NCBI GenBank assembly: GCA_910589055.1
Contig: CAJURN010000001.1
Span: 229,990 to 293,989, forward strand
DNA length: 64,000 bases
Direction of reading: 5' to 3'
From: an uncultured Muribaculaceae bacterium
GTDB taxonomy: Bacteria; Bacteroidota; Bacteroidia; Bacteroidales; Muribaculaceae
Shown: piece by piece, positions 7,985 through 15,379 of the stretch
How the letters are laid out: the number at the start of each line of letters is the position of its first letter
Position numbering within the stretch: position 1 is the first letter of the stretch
The notes under the pieces: model-generated
Told to the model about the DNA's origin: nothing
Databases searched by the model: none
What the model saw: only the letters and a program-made list of their open reading frames with translations
Translations under genes and position numbers: made by a program

Positions 7985-9313
7985 ATGGAGCTTAATCTCA
8001 TTACCCACAACATCAAATCCCGCCTTGGAATAGCGGAGCTCAACGACATGCAGAAGGCCGCCGCAGCCGAAAAACTCCCGGCCACACTCCTGATGCTCGC
8101 TCCAACAGGCAGCGGAAAGACACTCGCCTTCGCCCTACCCTTCCTGCGCTCGCTTCGCCACCCCGACGGCAAGGTGCAGGGACTCGTGTTGGCTCCGTCG
8201 CGTGAGCTCGTACTCCAGATTTTCAACATAATCCGTCCCATCGCCACCGACTACAAGACCGTGGCCTTCTACGGCGGCCATGCCATGAGCGAGGAAGTCA
8301 ATTCCCTGTCGGTGACACCCGACATCATCATAGCGACACCCGGGCGCTTGCTCGACCACATACAGCGCGGACAACTGTCGCTTTACGACGTTTCGACCCT
8401 CGTAGTAGACGAATACGACAAATGTCTTGAATTGGGATTCCACGACGAGATGCGCCGAATCTCCGGTCGTCTGAAATCGCTGCGTACGGTTATACTCACC
8501 TCGGCCACAAAACTCAGCGAACTTCCGGAATTCCTTGACATGTCGGCTCTCAAGACTCTTGATTTCACCAAGGGCAAGACCGACACCGCCGTGCCGAAAC
8601 TCGACATCAAGCGCGTCGAGAGTCCCGCACGCGACAAGATAGACACTCTTGAGGCTCTGCTGCGTACGGTAGCGTCTTCCGACACGAAAACCCTTGTGTT
8701 CGTCAACCACCGCGAAAGTGCGGAACGAGTGTTCAATCTGCTCAAAAAAGCCGGATTTCCCGCAGGACTGTACCACGGCGGCCTTGAACAGCTCGACCGC
8801 GAACGGGCGCTGCTGATGTTCAACAACGGCTCGACACCCATTCTTGTATCCACCGACCTCGGGGCACGCGGCCTTGACATTGCAGATGTGAAATCCGTAA
8901 TCCACTACCACCTCCCGCTCACAGCCGAGAACTGGACCCACCGCAATGGCCGTACGGGCCGAATGGGCGCCGAAGGCGATGTGTACGTGATTGTTTCGGA
9001 AGCCGACAATGTGCCGGAATTCGTCACTACCGACCATGACTACATGCCGCCGACCGATGGCGAAATCCCCGAATCCAAATGGACCACGCTCCACCTCAAC
9101 GCCGGAAAGAAAGAGAAAATCTCACGCGGCGACATCGCAGGATTCCTGATTCAGAAAGGAGGACTCGGAAAGGATGAAGTGGGAGTGATTGATGTCAAGG
9201 ACCATTCCTCATATGTGGCCGTTCCCCGCGGCAAGGCCCGCGACACAATCAAGGCTCTCGAGCCATATAAAATCAAGAACACGCGCGTGCGTATCACTCA
9301 GGTGCGCCCGTAG
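7985..9313 (+). CDS. DEAD-box-type ATP-dependent RNA helicase with a DEYD motif II
   Basis: 442 residues. Two RecA-like domains: Walker A APTGSGKT (about 39-46), motif Ia LAPSRELVLQ, motif Ib TPGRL, motif II VVDEYDK, motif III SAT, then motif IV LVFVNHRESAERV, motif V STDLGARGLDIADV and motif VI HRNGRTGRMG. Motif II is DEYD instead of DEAD, while Asp-Glu, which hold Mg-ATP, are kept. The family remodels RNA, often in ribosome assembly or cold response. The last 20 bp overlap the convergent ABC ATPase gene. A short basic C-terminal domain follows motif VI, as in DbpA/CsdA-like proteins, but the specific subfamily is not clear. Confidence 0.9.
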   Translation: MELNLITHNIKSRLGIAELNDMQKAAAAEKLPATLLMLAPTGSGKTLAFALPFLRSLRHPDGKVQGLVLAPSRELVLQIFNIIRPIATDYKTVAFYGGHAMSEEVNSLSVTPDIIIATPGRLLDHIQRGQLSLYDVSTLVVDEYDKCLELGFHDEMRRISGRLKSLRTVILTSATKLSELPEFLDMSALKTLDFTKGKTDTAVPKLDIKRVESPARDKIDTLEALLRTVASSDTKTLVFVNHRESAERVFNLLKKAGFPAGLYHGGLEQLDRERALLMFNNGSTPILVSTDLGARGLDIADVKSVIHYHLPLTAENWTHRNGRTGRMGAEGDVYVIVSEADNVPEFVTTDHDYMPPTDGEIPESKWTTLHLNAGKKEKISRGDIAGFLIQKGGLGKDEVGVIDVKDHSSYVAVPRGKARDTIKALEPYKIKNTRVRITQVRP

Positions 9314-10100
9314 CGAGCACATAATCGAGACGCGAGGCGTCAAAGCGCACATCACGTCCCGGAAAAGCAAGGTCAAGCAGTCCGGAGCCAATCATTTCTC
9401 CGGCCTGGCCGCAAATCAGACGACGCCCCGTCGAATCCACAAGCCACACGTCATCGGCTACGGATAGCGCCGGGGCGATGTCGTGTGACGACAGAAGCAC
9501 GCTCCGCCCGCTCTCCCGCGAAGCAACGCGCCGCAGAAGTCCCATGATTTCAAGGCGGCTCGCAACATCAAGGAAAGCCGTAGGTTCATCGAGAATCACA
9601 AGCGGAGTATCCTGCGCGAGCGCGCGGGCAATCATTACTTTCTGGCGCTCCCCGTCGCTCAGATTGGCAAGGAAGTTATTGGCCTTTGCAGACATGCCCA
9701 CATCTTCCAAGGCCTTTGCGACAGCCTCGCGGTCGGCGTCCGACATTCGCCCGAGCACGCCGGTATGAGGCTGACGCCCAACGGCGACGGTTTCGCTCAC
9801 GGTGAGTCCTCCTGCCATTGTCCGGTCGGTATACACCATCGAAAGCACGCGTGCAAGCCCCCGCCGGGAATAATCTCCGACACGTTTGCCCATTATCTCA
9901 ACCGAGCCGGCCAAGGGCGCCTGCGCGCCGGAAAGCGTGCGCAGCAAAGTGGACTTTCCACTACCGTTAGCCCCCACAAGCACGGCAAGATGGCCGGCCT
10001 CAAGCCGCGCGGAAATATCAGCAATCACAGGGCTACCGCTAATGTAGCCGACTGACAGCCGGGTGGCTTCCAGTATTGAATGTAGCGTGGTCGAGGACAT
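9294..10100 (-). CDS. ABC transporter ATP-binding protein (FecE/BtuD type)
   Basis: 268 residues from the ATG at 10100, which follows the permease stop by one base (TGATATG); an upstream ATG at 10142 would lie within the permease gene. Cytoplasmic ATPase of an iron-siderophore/haem/cobalamin-type importer. Walker A is GANGSGKSTLL, the Q loop follows, the signature is LSDGERQKVMIARAL, Walker B is LVILDEPT, and the switch His lies in LLSSHDIAP. Its 3' end overlaps the convergent helicase gene by 20 bp. It is the last gene of a binding protein-permease-ATPase operon. Confidence 0.92.
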   Translation of the reverse strand: MSSTTLHSILEATRLSVGYISGSPVIADISARLEAGHLAVLVGANGSGKSTLLRTLSGAQAPLAGSVEIMGKRVGDYSRRGLARVLSMVYTDRTMAGGLTVSETVAVGRQPHTGVLGRMSDADREAVAKALEDVGMSAKANNFLANLSDGERQKVMIARALAQDTPLVILDEPTAFLDVASRLEIMGLLRRVASRESGRSVLLSSHDIAPALSVADDVWLVDSTGRRLICGQAGEMIGSGLLDLAFPGRDVRFDASRLDYVLATGAPE

Positions 10101-10101
10101 A

Positions 10102-11118
10102 TCAGTTGAAATAAGCAAGTTTGCGGCGGTTGAGCAATACATAAATTATTACCGGCACTCCGACAAGCGGAGTTATGGCATTGACGGGAATTATTCCGCG
10201 CTCAATAGCCGGCGCCACACTGAGAATCTGACAGAAAAGCCCCGTGACAGCGCCACACAATGCCGTTGCAGGAAGCAGGCGGCGATGAGCCGAGGATTGA
10301 ATGAGCATGCGCGCTATGTGCGGTACGGCAAGTCCGATAAAAGCGACAGGGCCGCACCAGGCCGTGACAACGGCAGTCAATGCACCCGACAGCAGGATAA
10401 GGACTGTGCGCGTGGCTCCGACATTCACTCCCGCACTCGTGGCATAACGGTTGCCGAGCAGAAGTGCGTCAAGCGGTTTGGCAAGGAGGAAGGACAGCAA
10501 TGTAAGCACAACCACAAGCCCGGCAAAAAGCGGCATCGCCTCGGAACTGACTCCCGCGAATGTACCCATCCCCCACACCACATAAGAGTGTACACCCGAT
10601 TGCGTGGCAAAGAAATTGAGCAAGGTGATAGCCGACGAGGCAAGATAACCGATTAATATTCCGACAATAAGGAGCACATCCGACGAGCGCACCACCGACG
10701 AGAACAACAGAAGCACCCCCATCACAGCCATCGCGCCAGCAAAAGCTCCACCAACCGTTGCCATACGCCCCCAAACTCCGAGCGCACCGCCGAAAGCGAG
10801 CATCACCAGCGCCACACCGAGACTCGCACCGGAGGATATACCCATTATCGAAGGGCCGGCCAGCGGGTTGCTGAATCCCGTCTGCATCAGCAGTCCGGCC
10901 ACAGCCAGCCCCGTTCCGGCAAGAAGTGCCGTGAGAAGAGCCGGAATCCTTGTCTCGAAAAGGATTATCGACACCACGCTATCCTGCGGCACACTTCCTG
11001 CGATTGCCTTGAATATTTCTGATGCAGGGATATAAACACTTCCGAGCAACAGCCCGCAAGGCAGCAGAAGCAGCAGCGCGACGCAAAGCGAGATTATGAC
11101 AATGCGGTAGCGGGTCAT
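10102..11118 (-). CDS. ABC transporter permease, FecCD/BtuC family
   Basis: 338 residues, almost entirely hydrophobic with about ten predicted membrane helices, as in BtuC and FecCD. Family-typical segments are LALLAGTGLAVAGLLMQ (the family Q residue before the first loop), NPLAGPSIMGISSGASLG and the cytoplasmic coupling region around GNRYATSAGVNVG. C-terminal FIGLAVPHIARML is the strongly conserved motif of this family. It overlaps the binding-protein gene by 4 bp (ATGA at 11115-11118) and leads directly into the ATPase gene, so the three are one transport unit. The substrate (siderophore, haem or cobalamin) cannot be told from sequence alone. Confidence 0.92.
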   Translation of the reverse strand: MTRYRIVIISLCVALLLLLPCGLLLGSVYIPASEIFKAIAGSVPQDSVVSIILFETRIPALLTALLAGTGLAVAGLLMQTGFSNPLAGPSIMGISSGASLGVALVMLAFGGALGVWGRMATVGGAFAGAMAVMGVLLLFSSVVRSSDVLLIVGILIGYLASSAITLLNFFATQSGVHSYVVWGMGTFAGVSSEAMPLFAGLVVVLTLLSFLLAKPLDALLLGNRYATSAGVNVGATRTVLILLSGALTAVVTAWCGPVAFIGLAVPHIARMLIQSSAHRRLLPATALCGAVTGLFCQILSVAPAIERGIIPVNAITPLVGVPVIIYVLLNRRKLAYFN

Positions 11119-12272
11119 TTCATCTTTTTATAATACTTGAGTTCGTAGTCCGGCATCACATCGGGATGAAAAATCGCGACATAATCGGCGAGTATCCGTT
11201 CGGGATGAAAAGCTATATCATTGAAAATGGGACGTTCGGCACTGTTGCATCCATAGACATTTCCCGACTTGAAAGCCTTGAATCCGGCATTGAGGGGATT
11301 TGCCGAACGCAGGCTCTGCGGCGACACGTCGTAACCATAAGTGCGCATGATCCACACATCGGCATCCGAAGCGGCTGCAATCACCTTCGCCATGTCAAGG
11401 CTCAGCGAACCTGTTCCTTTCGTGGACGCCCACGGATATTCAGCACCTGCATCGGCGAGCATACGGGCCATGTAGCTCTCGCCCGCCGGAACGTACCACA
11501 CGCCCGATGTCTCGGTTTCGGTGAGCACCTTCGGAGGCTTGACTGCCGACGAGCCTTTCTTGAAAACAAGGTCGGCATATCGGTCGATCACATCGGTAAA
11601 AATCGCACGCGCCTGCTCGCGCTTTCCGAACAATTCGCCAAGAAACAGAATCCATTCCGCACGCGATATGGGAGAATTTTCCATGTAATCGGCCATATAG
11701 ACCTCGCGCACGGGAATCTTGTCGGAAACCACGACATTTCCGGTTTCCATAGGCGAAAGCAGCACTGCCTCGGCACGCGAGGCAACGAGTTTCTCGACCG
11801 AGGGCGACATCGACGAACCGCAATCGGTCACCGCACCCGACTTCAGAAGAGTTGCCACGGTATCATCCGCAGCGAAGTACGAGCCGTCGGCTACAGCCGC
11901 GAGGGCGTCCATCGCGCCAAGTTCGGCAAGCGCGGAAGTATGCACCGACGAAAACACGGCGGCACGCTCCAGCGGCACACGCAGAGCCACCACGCCCTTG
12001 GCAAGTCCTTCCGGCATCGCCGAGTCGCGCGGCACGAGGACGTAGCGCGCAAGATATTCTCCGCTTTTCCAGGGATTTGCAATGTCAGCACTTACGTAGC
12101 CACCATGGTCGGCCAAGGTGAGCAAGGAGGCATGACGCGTCAGAGTATCAGGCGCTGACGCCATATTTTCTACTCCGTCGGGCCACTGCTCTTCCTGAGG
12201 GGTTGTCTGACGGCGGCATGAACCGGCAAGCAACATCGCACCGGCACATAGAAATATAATTATCTTCTTCAT
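11115..12272 (-). CDS. ABC transporter substrate-binding lipoprotein (BtuF/FepB-like)
   Basis: 385 residues from the ATG at 12272. A further-upstream in-frame start at 12461 would run through a terminator and over the DUF805 gene end, so it is rejected. The start gives a clean lipoprotein signal, MKKIIIFLCAGAMLLAGSC, with lipobox LAGSC. The mature part has two lobes joined by a long helix, with the family pattern VVALRVPLERAAVFSSVHTSALAELGAMDALAAV near the first-lobe start and EKLVASRAEAVLL later. It captures the ligand in the periplasm and delivers it to the permease. In Bacteroidales such operons serve iron chelates or B12; no TonB-dependent receptor for it lies in the window. Confidence 0.88.
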   Translation of the reverse strand: MKKIIIFLCAGAMLLAGSCRRQTTPQEEQWPDGVENMASAPDTLTRHASLLTLADHGGYVSADIANPWKSGEYLARYVLVPRDSAMPEGLAKGVVALRVPLERAAVFSSVHTSALAELGAMDALAAVADGSYFAADDTVATLLKSGAVTDCGSSMSPSVEKLVASRAEAVLLSPMETGNVVVSDKIPVREVYMADYMENSPISRAEWILFLGELFGKREQARAIFTDVIDRYADLVFKKGSSAVKPPKVLTETETSGVWYVPAGESYMARMLADAGAEYPWASTKGTGSLSLDMAKVIAAASDADVWIMRTYGYDVSPQSLRSANPLNAGFKAFKSGNVYGCNSAERPIFNDIAFHPERILADYVAIFHPDVMPDYELKYYKKMK

Positions 12273-12287
12273 TTGGTGCAAATGTAC

Positions 12288-12325
12288 AAAAAAAAGCGGA
12301 TGTGCGGTAGCTTTTCCGCACATCC
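12288..12325 (-). terminator. Terminator of the DUF805 gene
   Basis: GGATGTGCGG (12298-12307) pairs perfectly with CCGCACATCC (12316-12325). On the minus strand the stem runs into eight T (A run 12288-12295). It separates the DUF805 gene from the importer operon, whose ATG is 16 bp further on. Confidence 0.88.
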
Positions 12326-12351
12326 GGCTTATTATAAGTTGCAATATCGAA

Positions 12352-12843
12352 TTATTCGCCGTAAGGATTGGGGCCATACTGATTGTCGGGGCCGCTCTTC
12401 TTGCACATGAGCACAAGGTAAACAATGCCGACAACAAACATAAGGATTGCGGGAAGGGCAACTCTTCCGGCTACATCCATGTCGTCCATATGTTCGGCGA
12501 CAACCGATGCGTCACCTGTAAGAATCGACATGAACTGACCGCCAAAACCGGCTCCCATCCATACTGCAAGAGCGAACTGAACCACATAAAATCCCACGAG
12601 CACCCAACCGCTGAGGTTGATGTCGTGAAGGCGGCGTGTTGCAATCGCGAGCGACGGAATGAGGGTGGCGAGGCCGAAAATTGTGCTCAGAATCGCTCCG
12701 AAGCTGCCGAGCCATGTCAGAACCATGCATACGATGAAAAGGAACAGAACTACCCACCAATATTCGGCACGGGTGGAACGGCCTTTGAAATTAGCGTAAT
12801 TGGCGAAGAACATCTTTATCGCCGTAACAAAATCTACGTTCAT
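12352..12843 (-). CDS. DUF805 family inner-membrane protein
   Basis: 163 residues. The N-terminal part has the family hallmark FKGRSTRAEYWW followed by four hydrophobic helices, and the second signature IATRRLHDINLSGWV between helices 2 and 3. The function of DUF805 proteins is not established. The protein lacks a signal peptide and should sit in the inner membrane. The gene is monocistronic, with its own consensus promoter (12883-12914) and terminator (12288-12325). Confidence 0.88.
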   Translation of the reverse strand: MNVDFVTAIKMFFANYANFKGRSTRAEYWWVVLFLFIVCMVLTWLGSFGAILSTIFGLATLIPSLAIATRRLHDINLSGWVLVGFYVVQFALAVWMGAGFGGQFMSILTGDASVVAEHMDDMDVAGRVALPAILMFVVGIVYLVLMCKKSGPDNQYGPNPYGE

Positions 12844-12882
12844 TTTGATTAGGGTTAAGAGGTTAAAGGAAATAATTTTTCA

Positions 12883-12914
12883 CAAAAATATACTTTTAAT
12901 TATTTTTATGCAAA
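12883..12914 (-). promoter_or_regulatory. Consensus promoter of the DUF805 gene
   Basis: On the minus strand, TTTG (complement of 12911-12914), a 20-base spacer, then TATTTTTG (complement of 12883-12890). This is an exact match to TTTG-N20-TAnnTTTG. The start should be near 12875. Confidence 0.8.
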
Positions 12915-12923
12915 AAAATCTCA

Positions 12924-14057
12924 TTATTTCACCTCGGCGCGAAAAACAAAGTGCTGATTCGGCGGCACAAGGTCAAGGGTGCCGGAAGTGAGACGCCCAT
13001 TGAACATGACAGCCTCCGAAGCTGCGGCAGGAGCGGAAGCCGCGGGAAGCACCGAGTAGACTCCGCATGCGCCTTCCGCCACATATCTGTCGTGGAAACG
13101 GCGCGCGACATGTCCCATTGTCATGCGCAAATTCAATTCCACAACCACAGGCAGGACATCGTCGCCGTCAGCCTCGACAAGCATCATGTCAACGCCAAGC
13201 GGACCGGCGTAGGCCTCCCCTATGATTTCACAGAGCTTTTGCCGTATCACCTCATTGATTTTAAGCAGCTTATCGCGGTCATAGAATGTAGCGAGACGCG
13301 ACAGAATGTCAGAGCCAGACATCAGTATATTCCCGGTATACGCCCCGGAAGCGTTGGTAGTGAAAAGCGACATACCGGCAGGGCGACATTCTCCGCCGGC
13401 AATTTCGAAAAGCATGGCAAAGTCGCAAAGTTTACGCTGATAGAACCGCTCGGCCATGACGGAACCCTGACGACGCACGATTCCGCAGACCTGACGGATA
13501 TGACGCGCCAAAGAATCTCCGTCGACCCTCACAAGGCCACGGCCCGACGACGACCACGGCGACTTGAACATGGCCTGACCTGCCGAGCGCACAAAAGTCT
13601 CAATTTCATTCTGCGAATGAAGCTCCTCGGCCGGGGAGCCGATGGCGAAATCCAGAGCCACAGCGAGCCGATGCGTCAATTCGGCAGCGGTACGACGATG
13701 CGAAAGATTGCGTATTCCGGCAATCGCAGCATCATCCGGCAGTAGGTTGGATGAAAAGCCAAGCATGCGGAAGTATTCTCTCGAGGCCTTCGACCAGCCC
13801 CATGGAGCAGGCATGAAGCGTCCCGAGAAGTCGTAGGGAAACACGTCTACGTCTATGTCGAAGCGCTCCTGCATTGACGCGAGCCAACGGTCATTGACGC
13901 CTCCGCAACAGAAGCAATCGCCCGGAGCTGCGTACCAAAGGGGCAACACATCACCGGCACGACGAAGACGCACGGCGGCTTCGGGCGCGGTATAATTCGC
14001 CACATCGGCGGCGAGAGCCAGATCGTTTTCCGGAAAAAATAGATGTACTGAAGGCAT
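12924..14057 (-). CDS. ATP-grasp-like protein of unknown substrate
   Basis: 377 residues, no signal peptide. The N-terminal half opens with VHLFFPENDLALAADVANYTAP, a nucleotide/substrate-binding-like pre-ATP-grasp region. The second half has ATP-grasp-type features: a Lys-containing strand and Ser/Gly loop MFKSPWSSSGRGLVRV (about 178-193), GPLGVDMMLVEADG, and the metal-binding strand VVVELNLRMTMGHVARR, where Glu and Asn match the conserved ExN of the fold. Proteins like this occur in Bacteroidales without assigned function. The family fold suggests a carboxylate-amine or carboxylate-thiol ligase; the substrate is unknown. It starts 6 bp beyond the A run of the S6-S18-L9 terminator. Confidence 0.65.
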   Translation of the reverse strand: MPSVHLFFPENDLALAADVANYTAPEAAVRLRRAGDVLPLWYAAPGDCFCCGGVNDRWLASMQERFDIDVDVFPYDFSGRFMPAPWGWSKASREYFRMLGFSSNLLPDDAAIAGIRNLSHRRTAAELTHRLAVALDFAIGSPAEELHSQNEIETFVRSAGQAMFKSPWSSSGRGLVRVDGDSLARHIRQVCGIVRRQGSVMAERFYQRKLCDFAMLFEIAGGECRPAGMSLFTTNASGAYTGNILMSGSDILSRLATFYDRDKLLKINEVIRQKLCEIIGEAYAGPLGVDMMLVEADGDDVLPVVVELNLRMTMGHVARRFHDRYVAEGACGVYSVLPAASAPAAASEAVMFNGRLTSGTLDLVPPNQHFVFRAEVK

Positions 14058-14063
14058 AGTTAT

Positions 14064-14101
14064 TAAAAAAATACGCCCGCGTCGTCACGACGCAGGCGCA
14101 T
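14064..14101 (-). terminator. Terminator of the rpsF-rpsR-rplI operon
   Basis: A long stem built from GCGCC-GCGTCGT and ACGACGC-GGCG arms (14073-14101) with one mismatch pair; on the minus strand it runs into a T run (14064-14071). Confidence 0.85.
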
Positions 14102-14139
14102 AAGAAGGGGAATATAAATGTTTGGGATATGGTCTTTGA

Positions 14140-14583
14140 TTATTCGGCAACCACTTCGAAGGGAATTTCAACAGAAACTTCCTTGTGAAGTCTAACGTTT
14201 GCCTTGTAATTGCCAACTTCCTTAACAGCTTCCTTGATTTCGATGATCTTGCGGTCAACGTTGAAGCCGAGTTTCTCGAGAGCTTCGGCAATCTGGATGC
14301 TGTTGACAGAACCGAAGATGGTTCCGGTGGCGCTGGTTTTTGCACCGATAGTGAGCGCTACTTCAGCGAGCTGAGCTGCGAGAGCTTCAGCATCGGCTTT
14401 GATCTTGGCGAGCTTGTGGGCGCGCTGACGCTGGTTTTCGGCGAGAACTTTAAGAGCCGAAGGAGTGGCGACAACGGCTTTACCCTGAGGAATCAGGTAG
14501 TTGCGGCCGTATCCGTCTTTTACTTCTACAACGTCGTCCTTGTATCCAAGGTTGCTGACGTCTTCTTTAAGAATAATCTTCAT
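14140..14583 (-). CDS. rplI: 50S ribosomal protein L9 (bL9)
   Basis: 147 residues, the usual length. The N-terminal domain MKIILKEDVSNLGYKDDVVEVKDGYGRNYLIPQGKAV is the strongly conserved L9 signature. A long connecting helix (ENQRQRAHKLAKIKADAEALAAQLAEV) and the C-terminal RNA-binding domain follow. It is the last gene of rpsF-rpsR-rplI, 23 bp after rpsR. A weak AAGGA lies upstream, in contrast to the strong ribosome site of rpsR. Confidence 0.98.
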   Translation of the reverse strand: MKIILKEDVSNLGYKDDVVEVKDGYGRNYLIPQGKAVVATPSALKVLAENQRQRAHKLAKIKADAEALAAQLAEVALTIGAKTSATGTIFGSVNSIQIAEALEKLGFNVDRKIIEIKEAVKEVGNYKANVRLHKEVSVEIPFEVVAE

Positions 14584-14606
14584 ATTGAGTCCTTAGGCTT
14601 TAAGAG

Positions 14607-14873
14607 TTATTTCATGAGGTCGGTAACATAAGGCAGAAGGGCGAGGTGGCGAGCACGCTTTACAGCCTGAGCCACACGGCGCTGGAACTTCAGCGAAGTG
14701 CCGGTGATACGGCGGGGAAGGATTTTGCCCTGTTCGTTGAGGAATTTCTTGAGGAACTCGGGATCCTTGTAATCAACGAAGTTGATGCCGAATTTTTTGA
14801 AACGGCAGTATTTTTTCTTCTTCACGTCTACCGACATGGGAGTGAGATAGCGGATTTCTGATTGCTGTGCCAT
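14607..14873 (-). CDS. rpsR: 30S ribosomal protein S18 (bS18)
   Basis: 88 residues. Core motifs are KKYCRFKKFGINFVDYKDPEFLKKFLNEQGKILPRRITGTSLKFQRRVAQAVKRARHLALLPY, clear bS18. It binds the 30S platform as a pair with bS6. In Bacteroidota, bS18, bS6 and bS21 cover the 3' end of 16S rRNA and hide the anti-Shine-Dalgarno. The gene is unusual here in having a full AAAGGAGG site 8 nt before its ATG, embedded in the last codons of rpsF. This fits the published proposal of translational autoregulation through that site. Confidence 0.98.
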   Translation of the reverse strand: MAQQSEIRYLTPMSVDVKKKKYCRFKKFGINFVDYKDPEFLKKFLNEQGKILPRRITGTSLKFQRRVAQAVKRARHLALLPYVTDLMK

Positions 14874-14876
14874 GAT

Positions 14877-15242
14877 TTAGTCCTCCTTTGTTTCTACGGT
14901 TTCTGCCTGGGGTTGAGCAGCGCGGCGGTTGCGGCGCTTTGCAGCGTATTCTGCAGCGTACTTGTCCTGACGGAATGTAAGGAAGCGGAGCACGCGCTCG
15001 TCGCGGCGGTAAGCTGTTTCGAGTTTCTTAACGAGGGTGGGTTCACCTTCGAATTCTACGAGGCAGTAAAAGCCGGTGGACTTCTTCTGGATGGGATAAG
15101 CGAGCTTGCGCAGGCCCCATTCCTCTGTGTTCACTATGGATGCACCGTTGTCGGTGAGCACCTTAGAGAACTTTTCTACCGCTTCCTTCATCTGAGCATC
15201 AGACAAAACGGGAGTTAAAATGAAAACGGTTTCGTACTTCAT
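14877..15242 (-). CDS. rpsF: 30S ribosomal protein S6 (bS6)
   Basis: 121 residues. MKYETVFILTPVLSDAQMKEAVEKF and the central WGLRKLAYPIQKKSTGFYCLVEFEG are the classic S6 ferredoxin-like fold. The C-terminal tail is charged (RRNRRAAQPQAETVETKED). It heads the rpsF-rpsR-rplI operon, with a consensus promoter at 15291-15322. Its final codons contain the rpsR ribosome-binding site. No Shine-Dalgarno precedes rpsF itself. Confidence 0.98.
   Translation of the reverse strand: MKYETVFILTPVLSDAQMKEAVEKFSKVLTDNGASIVNTEEWGLRKLAYPIQKKSTGFYCLVEFEGEPTLVKKLETAYRRDERVLRFLTFRQDKYAAEYAAKRRNRRAAQPQAETVETKED
14882..14889 (-). promoter_or_regulatory. Strong Shine-Dalgarno site of rpsR
   Basis: Minus strand reads AAAGGAGG, then 8 nt, then the rpsR ATG at 14873. 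It is fully complementary to the canonical 16S tail CCUCCUUU. It lies within the last codons of rpsF. No other gene in the window shows a site of this strength at this spacing; mdh, serB, ssb and lpxB, for example, have none. Confidence 0.85.
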
Positions 15243-15290
15243 TGTTAATAAAGTGGATTAATGTTTGGGTTGTTTTTTATAATTCGACCG

Positions 15291-15322
15291 CAAAGGTACG
15301 CCATTTTTTTGACTTAAACAAA
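15291..15322 (-). promoter_or_regulatory. Consensus promoter of rpsF-rpsR-rplI
   Basis: Minus-strand TTTG (complement of 15319-15322), 20-base spacer, TACCTTTG (complement of 15291-15298). The predicted start is about 40 nt before rpsF. It overlaps the divergent serB promoter. Confidence 0.82.
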
Positions 15323-15339
15323 AATTTTTCTTTATTTTG
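15308..15339 (+). promoter_or_regulatory. Promoter of serB, overlapping the rpsF promoter
   Basis: TTTG at 15308-15311 and TATTTTG at 15333-15339 with a 21-base spacer; the -7 element has one base fewer than consensus. The two opposite promoters share the same 30 bp, so they may compete for polymerase. Confidence 0.55.
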
Positions 15340-15379
15340 CATCGTGTTTCACAATATTACATAACAAGCACCCGAAAAC

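Noticed and set aside
12273..12461. Upstream extension of the ABC binding-protein gene
   Set aside because: It crosses the DUF805 terminator and the DUF805 gene end, and the ATG at 12272 begins a perfect lipoprotein signal.
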